From Sphaerotilus montanus (GTDB lineage: Bacteria; Pseudomonadota; Gammaproteobacteria; Burkholderiales; Burkholderiaceae_C): DNA of 64,000 bases. Location of the stretch: contig NZ_JACCFH010000001.1 of the NCBI RefSeq assembly GCF_013410775.1, positions 1,426,001 through 1,490,000 on the forward strand. Reading direction: 5' to 3'. Under the pieces are notes generated by a model, which searched no databases, was not told the origin of the DNA, and was given only the letters and a program-made list of their open reading frames with translations. This document shows positions 10,198 through 19,449 of the stretch, in pieces; position 1 is the stretch's first letter; every line of letters begins with the position of its first letter. The translations under genes and the position numbers were made by a program.

Positions 10198-10821
10198 TCA
10201 GCGCGAGTACAGTTCGACGATCAGCGATTCGTTGATCTCGGCACCGAATTCATCGCGGTCAGGCGCCTTCTTGAAGGTACCTTCCATCTTCGCCAGATCC
10301 ACCGACACCCAGGCCGGCAGACCGATCGAATCGGCCAGCTTCAGCGCATCGATGATGCGCAGCTGCTTCTTGGCCTTTTCGCGCACAGACACCACGTCAC
10401 CGGCCTTGACCGTGAACGACGGGATGTTGACGACCTGGCCGTTGACCGTGATCGACTTGTGCGACACCATCTGACGCGCTTCGGCACGGGTGGAACCGTA
10501 GCCCATGCGGTAGACGACGTTGTCCAGGCGCGATTCCAGCAGTTGCAGCAGCGTGGCACCGGTGTTGCCCTTGCGACGCTCGGCTTCGGCGAAGTAGCGG
10601 CGGAACTGCTTTTCCAGCACGCCGTACATGCGCTTGACCTTCTGCTTTTCACGCAGTTGCAGACCGTAGTCCGAGGTGCGCGAGCCCGAAGTGCGGCCAT
10701 GCTGGCCCGGCTTGGTTTCGAACTTCGACTTGTCGCTGATCGAGCGGCGGGCGCTCTTCAGGAACAGGTCGGTGCCTTCACGGCGGGAAAGTTTGGCCTT
10801 GGGGCCGAGGTAACGTGCCAC
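10198..10821 (-). CDS. rpsD: 30S ribosomal protein S4
   Basis: 16S rRNA-binding assembly initiator of the small subunit, 207 residues. [40 protein letters not shown] and the S4 RNA-binding domain ([20 protein letters not shown], then [15 protein letters not shown]) are clear. In other proteobacteria S4 is the translational repressor of the alpha operon; no repressor site was identified here. It is separated from rpsK by an unusually long gap with inverted repeats, which may hold an extra promoter or processing site. Confidence 0.98.
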   Translation of the reverse strand: MARYLGPKAKLSRREGTDLFLKSARRSISDKSKFETKPGQHGRTSGSRTSDYGLQLREKQKVKRMYGVLEKQFRRYFAEAERRKGNTGATLLQLLESRLDNVVYRMGYGSTRAEARQMVSHKSITVNGQVVNIPSFTVKAGDVVSVREKAKKQLRIIDALKLADSIGLPAWVSVDLAKMEGTFKKAPDRDEFGAEINESLIVELYSR

Positions 10822-10952
10822 GGACGTTGTCCTTGTGTTTCAATCTGACGTACGCAATTCGTACGCGAGTCTCGCGGGAATCCACGAAACGGTGGTCTTA
10901 AAGTAGTGGAATGGCTTGCGGGCCATTTCACCTTGACAGTCGCAACGACGAG

Positions 10953-10987
10953 TTTTCCGGCGAACGCACAAAGCGTTCGCCGGAAAA
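10953..10987. repeat. 15-base perfect inverted repeat in the rpsK-rpsD gap
   Basis: TTTTCCGGCGAACGC, loop ACAAA, GCGTTCGCCGGAAAA. In RNA this is a very stable hairpin within the alpha operon transcript. It ends in a T-run inside the stem on both strands, so it may act as a partial terminator or RNase processing site that sets S4/alpha/L17 levels. Confidence 0.7.
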
Positions 10988-11020
10988 CCTGCGATTGTAG
11001 CGCAACTTAATGAGGTTATC

Positions 11021-11040
11021 CTGTCTGCGCATGCAGACAG
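11021..11040. repeat. Palindrome just after rpsK
   Basis: CTGTCTGC-GCAT-GCAGACAG, an 8-base stem starting 10 bases after the rpsK stop. It lacks a T-run. Together with the larger hairpin at 10953-10987 it fills the rpsK-rpsD spacer. Confidence 0.55.
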
Positions 11041-11050
11041 GAATCCGGCA

Positions 11051-11455
11051 TCAGATGCGACGGCGCTTTTGCGGACGGCAGCCGTTGTGCGGAACCGGCG
11101 TCACGTCAGAGATCGACGCGATGCGGATGCCCAGGGAAGCCAGCGCACGAACCGACGACTCGCGACCCGGGCCAGGGCCCTTGATGCGCACGTCCAGGTT
11201 CTTGATGCCTTGTTCCTGAGCGGCACGACCTGCGACTTCCGCCGCCACCTGGGCTGCGAAGGGTGTCGATTTGCGCGAACCCTTGAAACCCTGGCCACCG
11301 CTCGAGGCCCAGGACAACGAGTTGCCCTGACGGTCGGTGATCGTGATGATCGTGTTGTTGAACGAAGCGTGCACGTGAGCGATACCGTCCGCAACATTCT
11401 TGCGGACTTTCTTGCTCACGCGGCGCGCGGCGTTGTTGACAGGTGCTTTTGCCAT
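11051..11455 (-). CDS. rpsK: 30S ribosomal protein S11
   Basis: Small-subunit platform protein, 134 residues. Typical segments are [38 protein letters not shown] and the C-terminal [18 protein letters not shown] with the conserved basic tail. It follows rpsM at a 30-base spacing in the alpha operon. Confidence 0.98.
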   Translation of the reverse strand: MAKAPVNNAARRVSKKVRKNVADGIAHVHASFNNTIITITDRQGNSLSWASSGGQGFKGSRKSTPFAAQVAAEVAGRAAQEQGIKNLDVRIKGPGPGRESSVRALASLGIRIASISDVTPVPHNGCRPQKRRRI

Positions 11456-11485
11456 GACTCGAATCTTTCCTGGGCGACGATGCGC

Positions 11486-11851
11486 TTACTTCTTCAGCGC
11501 AGCAGCGCCCTTCTTCGGACCCTTGCGGGTACGGGCATTGGTGCGGGTACGCTGACCACGCATGGGCAGGCCGCGGCGATGGCGGAAGCCACGGTAGCAG
11601 CCCAGATCCATCAAGCGCTTGATGTTGATCGAGATTTCGCGACGCAGGTCACCTTCGATGGTGATCGTGCCCACGGCCTCACGGATCTTTTCCAGATCGC
11701 CGTCAGTCAGGTCCTTGACCTTCTTGTTGAACGGAATACCGCAGCTTTCGCAGATCTTCTGGGCGGTCGTACGACCGACACCAAAGATCGCGGTCAGGCC
11801 GATTTCGGCGTGCTTGTGCGGCGGAATGTTGATACCAGCAATACGTGCCAT
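11486..11851 (-). CDS. rpsM: 30S ribosomal protein S13
   Basis: Head protein of the small subunit contacting P-site tRNA and L5, 121 residues. [20 protein letters not shown], the helix-two-turn-helix [16 protein letters not shown], and the C-terminal [16 protein letters not shown] confirm it. First gene of the classical alpha operon; here it directly follows rpmJ on the same transcript. Confidence 0.98.
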   Translation of the reverse strand: MARIAGINIPPHKHAEIGLTAIFGVGRTTAQKICESCGIPFNKKVKDLTDGDLEKIREAVGTITIEGDLRREISINIKRLMDLGCYRGFRHRRGLPMRGQRTRTNARTRKGPKKGAAALKK

Positions 11852-11885
11852 GGTGACTCTCTAAAGGGTTTCAGCGACGGGTCGA

Positions 11886-11999
11886 TCAACCCTGGCGCTG
11901 CTTGTGGCGCGGATCGGTGCAGATCACACGGACCACACCCTTGCGACGGATGATCTTGCAATTGCGGCAGATCTTCTTGACGGATGCCGAGACTTTCAT
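11886..11999 (-). CDS. rpmJ: 50S ribosomal protein L36
   Basis: 37-residue protein of the large subunit beginning [17 protein letters not shown]. The four zinc-binding ligands of the C+ form are present (Cys-x2-Cys in CRNC, then Cys and His in [11 protein letters not shown]). An upstream Met at 12083 in the same frame is rejected because L36 always starts MKV and GGAGAAGAC lies just before it. Lies between infA and rpsM as in other betaproteobacteria. Confidence 0.97.
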   Translation of the reverse strand: MKVSASVKKICRNCKIIRRKGVVRVICTDPRHKQRQG

Positions 12000-12054
12000 G
12001 GTCTTCTCCTTGATCGGCTTGCGCTTCTCTTCCGGACAATGTTGGGAGGTTCGC

Positions 12055-12273
12055 TCACTTCGCCCGGAACACGATGCGAGCACGACTCAGGTCGTAGGGG
12101 GTCAATTCAACGGTCACTTTGTCTCCCGGCAGGATGCGGATGTAGTGCATCCTCATCTTGCCGGAAATATGCCCGAGCACTACATGGCCGTTTTCCAGTT
12201 TGACCCGGAAGGTGGCGTTGGGGAGGTTTTCGATGACCTCCCCTTGCATCTGAATAACGTCGTCTTTCGCCAT
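12055..12273 (-). CDS. infA: Translation initiation factor IF-1
   Basis: 72-residue OB-fold factor that binds the 30S A site during initiation. [28 protein letters not shown] and [15 protein letters not shown] are canonical. It sits between secY and rpmJ, a chromosomal position usual in betaproteobacteria and unlike E. coli, where infA is elsewhere. Confidence 0.98.
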   Translation of the reverse strand: MAKDDVIQMQGEVIENLPNATFRVKLENGHVVLGHISGKMRMHYIRILPGDKVTVELTPYDLSRARIVFRAK

Positions 12274-12328
12274 ACGAAATCGGCTCGATACGCTTACTCG
12301 GTCTTTCTTGTTCAGCGTGCCCTGAAGT

Positions 12329-13639
12329 TCAGCTTGCCTTGAAACTGGACTTCTTCAACAGCGTTTCGTATTGCTGCGACATCACGTACGACTGGACCTG
12401 CGCCCAGAAGTCCATCGTCACGACAACAATGATCAGCAGCGACGTTCCACCGAAGTAGAACGGCACGTTGTACTTCAGCACCAGGAACTCGGGCAGCAGA
12501 CAGACCAGCGTGATGTACACCGCACCACCGAGCGTCAGGCGCCCGAGGATCTTGTCGATGTACTTCGCGGTCTGCTCGCCAGGACGAATCCCCGGAATGA
12601 ACGCACCACTCTTCTTCAGGTTGTCTGCGGTCTCACGGCTGTTGAACACCAGCGCCGTGTAGAAGAAGCAGAAGAACACGATCATCGCCGCGTAGAGCAG
12701 CACATAGATCGGCTGCCCCGGCGACAGCGCCGACGAGATGTCCTTCAACCAGCGCAGCTTTTCACCGGTCGCGAACCAGCCCACCACCGTCGCCGGCAGC
12801 AGGATGATGGACGACGCGAAGATCGGCGGAATCACACCCGCCATGTTGACCTTCAGCGGCAGATGCGACGACTGACCACCGTAGACCTTGTTGCCAACCT
12901 GCCGCTTGGCATAGTTGACCAGGATCTTGCGTTGAGCCCGCTCGACGAACACGACCACAAACGTCACCGCGATCACGATCAGCACGATCAGCAGCGCCAC
13001 GATCACGCTCATCGCCCCGGTGTTGATCAGGTTGACCAGCCCGCCGATCGCACCAGGCAAACCAGCCGCGATCCCCGAGAAAATCAGGATCGAGATGCCG
13101 TTGCCCAGACCACGTTCGGTGATCTGCTCACCCAGCCACATCAGGAACATCGTGCCAGCCGTGAGGCTGACGATGGCCGTGATGCGGAACATCGGACCCG
13201 GATCGATCACCAGGCCGGCTGACCCTTCCAGCGCCAGGGCAATGCCCATCGACTGGAACAGTGCCAGACCCAGTGCACCGTAACGGGTGTACTGCGTGAT
13301 CTTGCGACGACCGGCTTCGCCTTCCTTCTTCAGCGACTCCAGCGTCGGGATCACGTAGCCCATGAGCTGCACGATGATCGATGCCGAGATGTACGGCATG
13401 ATTCCCAGCGCAAAGACGGTGAACCGGGACAGCGCGCCACCCGAGAACATGTTGAACAGGTTCAGGATGCCACCCTGCTGGCCCTTGAACAGCTGTGCAA
13501 GCTGCTCAGGGTTGATGCCGGGAACCGGAATGTGCGCGCCGATGCGGTAAACCACCAAGGCCAGCAGCAAGAACACCAGTCGGCGACGCAGATCGCCGAA
13601 CTTGCCGTTCTTGGCCAGTTGTGTCGGGTTCGTTGCCAC
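12329..13639 (-). CDS. secY: Protein translocase subunit SecY
   Basis: Central channel of the Sec translocon in the inner membrane, 436 residues with ten hydrophobic segments. Recognisable parts are the plug region [21 protein letters not shown], the TM3 region after [13 protein letters not shown], the cytoplasmic loop [21 protein letters not shown] and the C5 loop [20 protein letters not shown](R). Encoded between rplO and infA in the spc operon, the usual place. ATG at 13639 gives the normal N-terminus. Confidence 0.99.
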   Translation of the reverse strand: MATNPTQLAKNGKFGDLRRRLVFLLLALVVYRIGAHIPVPGINPEQLAQLFKGQQGGILNLFNMFSGGALSRFTVFALGIMPYISASIIVQLMGYVIPTLESLKKEGEAGRRKITQYTRYGALGLALFQSMGIALALEGSAGLVIDPGPMFRITAIVSLTAGTMFLMWLGEQITERGLGNGISILIFSGIAAGLPGAIGGLVNLINTGAMSVIVALLIVLIVIAVTFVVVFVERAQRKILVNYAKRQVGNKVYGGQSSHLPLKVNMAGVIPPIFASSIILLPATVVGWFATGEKLRWLKDISSALSPGQPIYVLLYAAMIVFFCFFYTALVFNSRETADNLKKSGAFIPGIRPGEQTAKYIDKILGRLTLGGAVYITLVCLLPEFLVLKYNVPFYFGGTSLLIIVVVTMDFWAQVQSYVMSQQYETLLKKSSFKAS

Positions 13640-13653
13640 GGAAGACCTGTGAC

Positions 13654-14088
13654 TCAGGCAGCGATCGAGCCGCCAGCGACTTCGATGACCACCAGCGCAC
13701 CAGCGGTTGCCGCCACGCCCTTCAGCACGACCTTCTTGGTCAGCTCGCCGGACTTGATGACCTTGACGTTCTTTACCATGTCAGCCACCAGACCGGCCTG
13801 CTTCAGCACCAGCACGTCGACTTCGTCGACCGCCAGGTTCTGCAGTTGCGACAGGGTGACTTCAGCGTTGTACTTCAGCAGTTGCGACTTGAAGCCGCGC
13901 TTCGGCAGACGACGTTGCAGCGGCATCTGACCGCCTTCGAAGCCCACCTTGTGGTAGCCACCAGCACGCGATTTCTGACCCTTGTGACCGCGACCAGCGG
14001 TCTTGCCCAGGCCGGAACCGATGCCGCGACCCACGCGGCGCTTGGAGTGCTTCGCACCCGATGCCGGTTTGATCGAATTGAGTTCCAT
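13654..14088 (-). CDS. rplO: 50S ribosomal protein L15
   Basis: 144 residues. The Gly/Arg-rich N-terminal extension that threads into 23S rRNA ([21 protein letters not shown], followed by GQKSRAGG) and the [14 protein letters not shown] segment are diagnostic. Located after rpmD with a 2-base gap and before secY in spc operon order. Confidence 0.98.
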   Translation of the reverse strand: MELNSIKPASGAKHSKRRVGRGIGSGLGKTAGRGHKGQKSRAGGYHKVGFEGGQMPLQRRLPKRGFKSQLLKYNAEVTLSQLQNLAVDEVDVLVLKQAGLVADMVKNVKVIKSGELTKKVVLKGVAATAGALVVIEVAGGSIAA

Positions 14089-14090
14089 GA

Positions 14091-14282
14091 TTACAGCACC
14101 TTCACCAGGTACGAGACCTTGTTGATCATGCCGCGCACCGCAGGGGTGTCTTCCAGCACGGATTCGGTGTTCATGCCACGCAGGCCCAGACCACGCACCG
14201 TGGCACGGTGCGATTCGCGGGTGCCGATCGGGCTCTTGACCAGCTTGACCTTGACGGTCTTCTTGTCGGTGTTCTCAGACAT
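14091..14282 (-). CDS. rpmD: 50S ribosomal protein L30
   Basis: 63 residues, [19 protein letters not shown] followed by [20 protein letters not shown], the compact bacterial L30 form. Only two bases separate its stop from the rplO start. Some bacteria lack L30, so its presence is worth recording. Confidence 0.97.
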   Translation of the reverse strand: MSENTDKKTVKVKLVKSPIGTRESHRATVRGLGLRGMNTESVLEDTPAVRGMINKVSYLVKVL

Positions 14283-14299
14283 GTTGTCCTCCGGCCCGC

Positions 14300-14818
14300 T
14301 CAGTTGAAGATTTCTTCAAGCGTCTTGCCACGCTTGGCGGCCACCGCGGACGGGGTCGTCATGCGAGACAGGGCGTCGAACGTGGCGCGAACCATGTTGT
14401 ACGGGTTCGAGGATCCGAGGCTCTTCGCGACGATGTCGGTGATGCCCATGACTTCGAACACAGCGCGCATCGGACCGCCAGCGATGATGCCGGTACCAGC
14501 GGGCGCGGGCGCCAGCAGGACCTTGGCAGCACCATGCTCACCAGTCGCGTTGTGCGGCACGGTGCCGTTGCGCAGCGGGATCTTGACCATGCCGCGGCGC
14601 GCCGATTCCATCGCCTTCTGGACGGACACCGGCACTTCACGCGCCTTGCCCTTGCCCATGCCGATGCGACCGTCGCCATCACCAACCACGGTGAGTGCAG
14701 CAAACGCCATGATCCGGCCGCCCTTGACCACCTTGGTCACGCGGTTGACTTGGATCATCTTCTCGCGCATGCCGTCGTCGCGACCTTCGTCAGCAACCTT
14801 CGGTTGAAACTTAGCCAT
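14300..14818 (-). CDS. rpsE: 30S ribosomal protein S5
   Basis: 172 residues; a fidelity protein of the small subunit. The double-stranded RNA-binding N-terminal domain ([36 protein letters not shown]) and the C-terminal domain ([21 protein letters not shown]) are complete. Standard place between rplR and rpmD. Confidence 0.98.
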   Translation of the reverse strand: MAKFQPKVADEGRDDGMREKMIQVNRVTKVVKGGRIMAFAALTVVGDGDGRIGMGKGKAREVPVSVQKAMESARRGMVKIPLRNGTVPHNATGEHGAAKVLLAPAPAGTGIIAGGPMRAVFEVMGITDIVAKSLGSSNPYNMVRATFDALSRMTTPSAVAAKRGKTLEEIFN

Positions 14819-14848
14819 TTTGTATTCCTTCGTTTCGAGCGAGGCGGA

Positions 14849-15214
14849 TCAGAACTGCAGACCGGCTTCGCGCGCTGCATCGGCCAGCGCCTTGATGCGG
14901 CCGTGGTACGCGAAACCAGAGCGATCGAACGCCACCTTCTCGACGCCGGCGGCCTTGGCCTTCTCGGCGATGCGCTTGCCGATCAGCGTCGCGGCATCGA
15001 CGTTGCCGCCTTTGCCAGCCGCGCCGAGCTGCTCGCGGACTTCCTTTTCGGCGGTCGAAGCGCTGGCGAGCACCTTCGAGCCGTCGCCGGAAATCACGCT
15101 GGCGTAGATGTGCAGGTTCGAGCGGAAGACGCTCAGACGAACCGCGCCCTGCAATGCAATGCGGGCACGGGTCTGACGGGAGCGGCGCAGGCGCTGTTCT
15201 TTCTTGTTCAACAT
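14849..15214 (-). CDS. rplR: 50S ribosomal protein L18
   Basis: 121-residue 5S rRNA-binding protein. Starts [19 protein letters not shown], then [15 protein letters not shown] and the C-terminal [23 protein letters not shown]. Located between rplF and rpsE with short spacers. Confidence 0.98.
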   Translation of the reverse strand: MLNKKEQRLRRSRQTRARIALQGAVRLSVFRSNLHIYASVISGDGSKVLASASTAEKEVREQLGAAGKGGNVDAATLIGKRIAEKAKAAGVEKVAFDRSGFAYHGRIKALADAAREAGLQF

Positions 15215-15225
15215 GGTGCGGCTCC

Positions 15226-15759
15226 TTACTTCTTCTTGGTCTCTTTGATCGTGACCTTCTCATCCGAATAACGGATGCCCTTGCCCTTGTAGGGCTCAGG
15301 GGGACGGAAGGCACGAACCTCTGCGGCCAGCTGGCCGACGACCTGGCGATCAGCACCCTTGATCAGGACTTCGGTCTGAGTGGGGCACTCGACCTTGATG
15401 CCTTCCGGCATTTCCTTGACCACGGGGTGCGAGAACCCGATCTGGAGGTTGAGCTTCTGACCCGAGGCTTGAGCGCGGAAACCCACGCCGACCAAGTTCA
15501 GCTTGCGCTCGAAACCCTTGCTCACGCCATTGACCATGTTGTTGACCAGCGCACGCACGGTGCCGGACATGGCATTGGCTGCGGCCGAATCATCGGTCGG
15601 AGCAAAAGACAGCTTGCCAGATTCGTTGCTCACCTTGACCAGGCGATGCACCGGACGCACCAGAGTGCCCTTGGCACCCTTGACGCTGATCTGGTCTTCG
15701 GTGACCGACACGTCCACGCCTTGCGGGACGGTGATCGACATTTTTCCAACGCGGGACAT
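15226..15759 (-). CDS. rplF: 50S ribosomal protein L6
   Basis: 177 residues from the ATG at 15759 ([17 protein letters not shown]), which matches known L6 N-termini and has AGGAG just upstream; a longer frame to 15804 would add 15 unlikely residues. The C-terminal [20 protein letters not shown] includes the conserved PEPYKGKGI(R)Y signature that binds 23S rRNA. Confidence 0.97.
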   Translation of the reverse strand: MSRVGKMSITVPQGVDVSVTEDQISVKGAKGTLVRPVHRLVKVSNESGKLSFAPTDDSAAANAMSGTVRALVNNMVNGVSKGFERKLNLVGVGFRAQASGQKLNLQIGFSHPVVKEMPEGIKVECPTQTEVLIKGADRQVVGQLAAEVRAFRPPEPYKGKGIRYSDEKVTIKETKKK

Positions 15760-15775
15760 TTCCGGGTCTCCTGCC

Positions 15776-16171
15776 TTATGCGACGTAGCAGAGGACTTCG
15801 CCACCGATACCGGAAGCGCGCGCCTTGCGGTCGGTCATCACGCCCTTGGGGGTGGTGACGATGGCGACACCCAGGCCGTTCTGGACCTGGGGGATGTCGT
15901 GACGGCCCTTGTAGATACGCAGACCAGGGCGACTGACGCGCTCGATGCGCTCAATCACCGGGCGGCCGGCGTAATACTTCAGACCGATCTGGAGTTCGGA
16001 CTTGCCGTCCGTCGTCTTGACTGCGAAACCGTCGATGTAACCCTCGTCCTTGAGGACTTGCGCAATGGCAGCCTTCAATTTGGACGCTGGCATCGCAACG
16101 CTGGCCTTCTCGACCATCTGCGCGTTGCGGATGCGGGTCAGCATGTCGGCGATAGGATCACTCATGCTCAT
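15776..16171 (-). CDS. rpsH: 30S ribosomal protein S8
   Basis: 131 residues, [18 protein letters not shown] at the N-terminus and the rRNA-binding C-terminus [21 protein letters not shown]. In E. coli S8 represses translation of the spc operon by binding near rplE; no such site was checked by folding here. A start two codons later (MSDPIADM) is equally possible. Confidence 0.98.
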   Translation of the reverse strand: MSMSDPIADMLTRIRNAQMVEKASVAMPASKLKAAIAQVLKDEGYIDGFAVKTTDGKSELQIGLKYYAGRPVIERIERVSRPGLRIYKGRHDIPQVQNGLGVAIVTTPKGVMTDRKARASGIGGEVLCYVA

Positions 16172-16203
16172 GGAATAACTCCTGTTCGTGCCCTGGGGCC
16201 GGC

Positions 16204-16509
16204 TTACCAGCTCGCCTTGACGACACCGGGGATGTCGCCTCGGAAGGCCAGTTCACGAATCTTGTTGCGCGCCAGACCGAACTTGCGGAACGTGCCGCGC
16301 GGACGACCGGTGATCCCGCAGCGGCTACGCAGACGGGTCGGATTGGCATTGCGGGGCAGCTTCTGCAGAGCCAGACGCGCCATGTAGCGCTCTTCTTCCG
16401 ACTTGTTGCTGTCGTCGATGATGGCCTTCAGTTCCGCGTACTTCTTGGCGTACTTGGCCACCAGCTTCTCGCGCTTTTCTTCGCGCTGGATGAGAGAGAC
16501 TTTTGCCAT
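16204..16509 (-). CDS. rpsN: 30S ribosomal protein S14
   Basis: 101-residue zinc-free (C-) form of S14: the usual zinc cysteines are absent and the long form [22 protein letters not shown] is present. [17 protein letters not shown] marks the start at 16509. Eight bases downstream of rplE in the transcript. Confidence 0.97.
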   Translation of the reverse strand: MAKVSLIQREEKREKLVAKYAKKYAELKAIIDDSNKSEEERYMARLALQKLPRNANPTRLRSRCGITGRPRGTFRKFGLARNKIRELAFRGDIPGVVKASW

Positions 16510-16516
16510 GAGGGCC

Positions 16517-17074
16517 TCAGTTCTTGAACGGGAAACGGAAGGCCGTGAGCAGCGCCTTGCACTCGTCATCAGTACCGGCCGTCGTCGTGATGCTGATGTT
16601 CAGACCACGCAGAGCATCCACCTTGTCGTATTCGATTTCGGGGAAGATGATCTGTTCTTTGACGCCGATGTTGTAGTTGCCGCGACCGTCGAACGAACGT
16701 CCCGAGATACCGCGGAAGTCACGAACGCGCGGCAGCGCGATCGTCACGAAACGGTCCAGGAATTCGAACATGCGCACACCACGCAGGGTCACCATGCAGC
16801 CGATGGGCACGTTCTCGCGGATCTTGAAACCGGCGATGGCCTTGCGGGACTTGGTGACGACCGGCTTCTGGCCAGCGATCTTGGTCAGGTCGCCGACGGC
16901 GTGGTCCATGACCTTCTTGTCGGACACCGCTTCGGAGACACCCATGTTCAGGGTGATCTTCTCGAAACGCGGCACTTCCATGACCGACGTGTAACCGAAC
17001 TTCTGCATCAGGTCAGGAACGACCTTCTCGCGATAGAACGCTTGCAGACGAGCTTGAGCTTGTTGTTGAGCCAT
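16517..17074 (-). CDS. rplE: 50S ribosomal protein L5
   Basis: 185 residues, slightly longer than the usual 179 because of the Gln/Ala-rich N-terminus ([19 protein letters not shown]). Core motifs [38 protein letters not shown] and the P-site tRNA contact loop are intact. Binds 5S rRNA with L18. Confidence 0.98.
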   Translation of the reverse strand: MAQQQAQARLQAFYREKVVPDLMQKFGYTSVMEVPRFEKITLNMGVSEAVSDKKVMDHAVGDLTKIAGQKPVVTKSRKAIAGFKIRENVPIGCMVTLRGVRMFEFLDRFVTIALPRVRDFRGISGRSFDGRGNYNIGVKEQIIFPEIEYDKVDALRGLNISITTTAGTDDECKALLTAFRFPFKN

Positions 17075-17088
17075 CTCGGATCCCCGCC

Positions 17089-17406
17089 TCAGGCCTTGAT
17101 CTCTTCGCCACTGGACTTGAAGACGCGCACTTTCTTGCCGTCAGCCAGGAGCTTGATGCCCACGCGGTCGGCTTTGCCGGTCGCGGGGTTGAAGATCGCC
17201 ACATTCGATTGATGGATCGGCATGGTCTTGTCGACGATGCCACCGGTCGTGCCCTTCAGCGGGTTCGGACGCACGTGCTTCTTGACGACATTGATGCCGT
17301 CAACCACCACGTGGTCTTCATCAACACGCAGCGAAATCGCGCCGCGCTTGCCCTTGTCGCGACCGGTCAGCACGATGACCTCGTCGCCTTTGCGAATCTT
17401 GTTCAT
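17089..17406 (-). CDS. rplX: 50S ribosomal protein L24
   Basis: 105-residue assembly-initiating protein with a KOW motif at the N-terminus ([20 protein letters not shown]) and the segment [17 protein letters not shown]. Standard order rplN-rplX-rplE. Confidence 0.98.
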   Translation of the reverse strand: MNKIRKGDEVIVLTGRDKGKRGAISLRVDEDHVVVDGINVVKKHVRPNPLKGTTGGIVDKTMPIHQSNVAIFNPATGKADRVGIKLLADGKKVRVFKSSGEEIKA

Positions 17407-17427
17407 GGCCTGTCCTTCGCAGTCGGC

Positions 17428-17796
17428 TTAGAGCACTTCCGGAGCCAGGGACACGATCTTCATGAAGCGCTCGGTACGCAGTTCACGCGTCACCGGGCCG
17501 AAGATGCGGGTGCCGATCGGCTCCAACTTGGCATTGAGCAGCACGGCTGCATTGCCATCGAACTTGACGAGCGAGCCGTCCTGACGGCGAACGCCCTTGG
17601 CCGTGCGAACGACCACGGCGTTGTAGACCTCGCCTTTTTTGACGCGACCACGCGGTGCAGCTTCTTTGATGCTGACCTTGATCACGTCGCCGATACCGGC
17701 ATAACGACGCTTAGAACCGCCAAGCACCTTGATGCACATGACGGACTTCGCACCGGTGTTGTCCGCGACGTCGAGTCGCGATTGCATTTGGATCAT
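17428..17796 (-). CDS. rplN: 50S ribosomal protein L14
   Basis: 122 residues from ATG 17796 ([20 protein letters not shown]), the universal L14 start; a longer frame to 17841 is not supported by the family. The segment [20 protein letters not shown] and the C-terminal [14 protein letters not shown] are typical. It is the first gene of this ribosomal cluster; rpsQ, rpmC and rplP, which often precede it, are absent and a sigma-70 promoter lies upstream. Confidence 0.98.
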   Translation of the reverse strand: MIQMQSRLDVADNTGAKSVMCIKVLGGSKRRYAGIGDVIKVSIKEAAPRGRVKKGEVYNAVVVRTAKGVRRQDGSLVKFDGNAAVLLNAKLEPIGTRIFGPVTRELRTERFMKIVSLAPEVL

Positions 17797-17966
17797 GTCG
17801 AATCCCCAACTTATCCCGCGCTGATAGCCCCACTCGGCCACCGCTCGCGGTCAGTCTTGGGCCCGTCACAACGACTGGGTGAAAACTCACCAAGCGGTTG
17901 CGTTTGGGGCGGAGCCAGATTGCGCCACATGCGGCTAGGCACGTGCGCAAGCCAGAAGAGCCTTCG

Positions 17967-17995
17967 ATTATGCCAACGCATCCAAGCTGCGTCAA
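17967..17995 (-). promoter_or_regulatory. Sigma-70 promoter of the spc/alpha ribosomal operon
   Basis: On the minus strand TTGACG (-35), a 17-base spacer and CATAAT (-10), each with one mismatch to consensus. The predicted start near 17960 gives a leader of about 160 bases before rplN. This explains expression of the cluster without an adjacent S10 operon. Confidence 0.8.
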
Positions 17996-18026
17996 CATGG
18001 CACTGTAAAACAATCACAGGGGGCGA

Positions 18027-19322
18027 TCAGTCGTAGACCTCCGCGTCCGGATCCGTCGCCTCCAGTTCATAGCTCGCCGCCAGCATCGCCAGCCGCGCAA
18101 CCACTCCGTACATGTAGAACCGGTTCGGTGCACTCGCCCCCGGCTTGACACCCTGGCGCGGCAGGTGGCTGCTCTCGGCGAAGGCCAGCGGGATGAACTG
18201 CGCGCCCGGCGAGTTGAGGTTCTCGTCGATGCCACGGTCGGCATGCACGCGGTAGAAGCCCCCCACGACATAGCGGTCCAGCATGTAGACCACCGGCTCG
18301 GCGACCGCGTCGTTGATGCGCTCGTAGGTCGGCACGCCCTCCTGGATGATCACCTCGGTGACCTCCTGGCCATCCTTGATCACGCTCATCTTGTTGCGCG
18401 TGCGGCGGTTGAGTTCGTCAAGCTGCTTGGCGTCCCGCACCGTCATGATGCCCATGCCATAGGTGCCGTTGTCGGCCTTGACGATCACGAACGGCTTCTC
18501 GTTGATGCCGTATTCCTTGTACTTGCGGCGGATCTTGCCCAGCAGCGCATCGACATTGGTCTGCACGCACTCGATGCCCGATCCCTCGGCGAAGTTCACC
18601 TCGCCGCACTGGCTGAACATCGGGTTGATCAGCCACGGATCCATGCCCATCAGCTTGGAGAACTTCTTGGCGACCTCTTCATAGGCCTGGAAGTGGTTGG
18701 TCTTGCGCCGCACGGCCCAGCCCGCGTGCAGCGGCGGCAGCAGGTACTGCTCGTGCAGGTTTTCCAGCACCGACGGAATGCCCGCCGACAGGTCGTTGTT
18801 GAGCAGGATGGTGCAGGGGTCGAAGTTCTTCAGCCCCAGGCGGCGCTGGGTGCGCAGCAGCGGCTCCATCGTGAGCGACTCGCCGCCGGGCAGCTCGAAC
18901 GTGGTCGGCGCCTTCACTTCCGGGTCGAGCGAGCCCAGGCGCACGTTCAGCCCCGCCTGCGTGAAGATCTGCACCAGCCGCGCCACATTCGTCATGTAGA
19001 AGGTGTTGCGGGTGTGCTTCTCGGGGATCAGCAGCAGGTTCTTGGCCTCGGGACAGATCTTCTCGATCGCGGCCATCGCCGCCTGCACGGCCAGCGGCAG
19101 CATCTCGGGTGTCAGGTTGTTCCAGCCACCGGGGAACAGGTTGGTATCGACCGGCGCGAGCTTGAAGCCGGCATTGCGCACGTCGACCGAGGTGTAGAAG
19201 GGAGGCGTGTGCTCCATCCACTCCAGGCGGAACCAGCGCTCGATGGCCGGCATGGAGTCGAGGATGCGGGCTTCGAGCTCGTTGATCGGGCCGGTCAGTG
19301 CGGTGACGAGATGGGGAACCAT
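18027..19322 (-). CDS. gshA: Glutamate-cysteine ligase (proteobacterial GshA type)
   Basis: First enzyme of glutathione synthesis, joining glutamate to cysteine with ATP in the cytosol; 431 residues. The sequence matches the GshA family typical of betaproteobacteria and acidithiobacilli, which is unrelated in sequence detail to the E. coli enzyme: FYTSVDVRNAGFKLAPVDTN, FPGGWNNLTPEMLP, IVKADNGTYGMGIMTV and the acidic/Asn segment near EVNFAEGSG are consistent with an ATP-grasp-like active site. ATG at 19322. It lies upstream of the spc promoter and faces the same way, and glnK-amtB follow on the far side beyond a terminator. Confidence 0.9.
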   Translation of the reverse strand: MVPHLVTALTGPINELEARILDSMPAIERWFRLEWMEHTPPFYTSVDVRNAGFKLAPVDTNLFPGGWNNLTPEMLPLAVQAAMAAIEKICPEAKNLLLIPEKHTRNTFYMTNVARLVQIFTQAGLNVRLGSLDPEVKAPTTFELPGGESLTMEPLLRTQRRLGLKNFDPCTILLNNDLSAGIPSVLENLHEQYLLPPLHAGWAVRRKTNHFQAYEEVAKKFSKLMGMDPWLINPMFSQCGEVNFAEGSGIECVQTNVDALLGKIRRKYKEYGINEKPFVIVKADNGTYGMGIMTVRDAKQLDELNRRTRNKMSVIKDGQEVTEVIIQEGVPTYERINDAVAEPVVYMLDRYVVGGFYRVHADRGIDENLNSPGAQFIPLAFAESSHLPRQGVKPGASAPNRFYMYGVVARLAMLAASYELEATDPDAEVYD

Positions 19323-19392
19323 GGTGGGCGACCTGCGCGGTGAAGGGGAATGAGGGCCATTCTAGGAAGGTCTTCAGATGCGGGTACAGCGA

Positions 19393-19424
19393 CAAAACAA
19401 AAGGGGCCGCCCGAAGGCGGCCCC
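19393..19424 (-). terminator. Terminator of glnK-amtB
   Basis: On the minus strand GGGGCCGCC, a TTCG tetraloop, GGCGGCCCC, followed by TTTTGTTTTG. A strong rho-independent terminator 25 bases after the amtB stop. Confidence 0.92.
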
Positions 19425-19449
19425 TTGAAGGGCAATCAGCAGGAAACGA

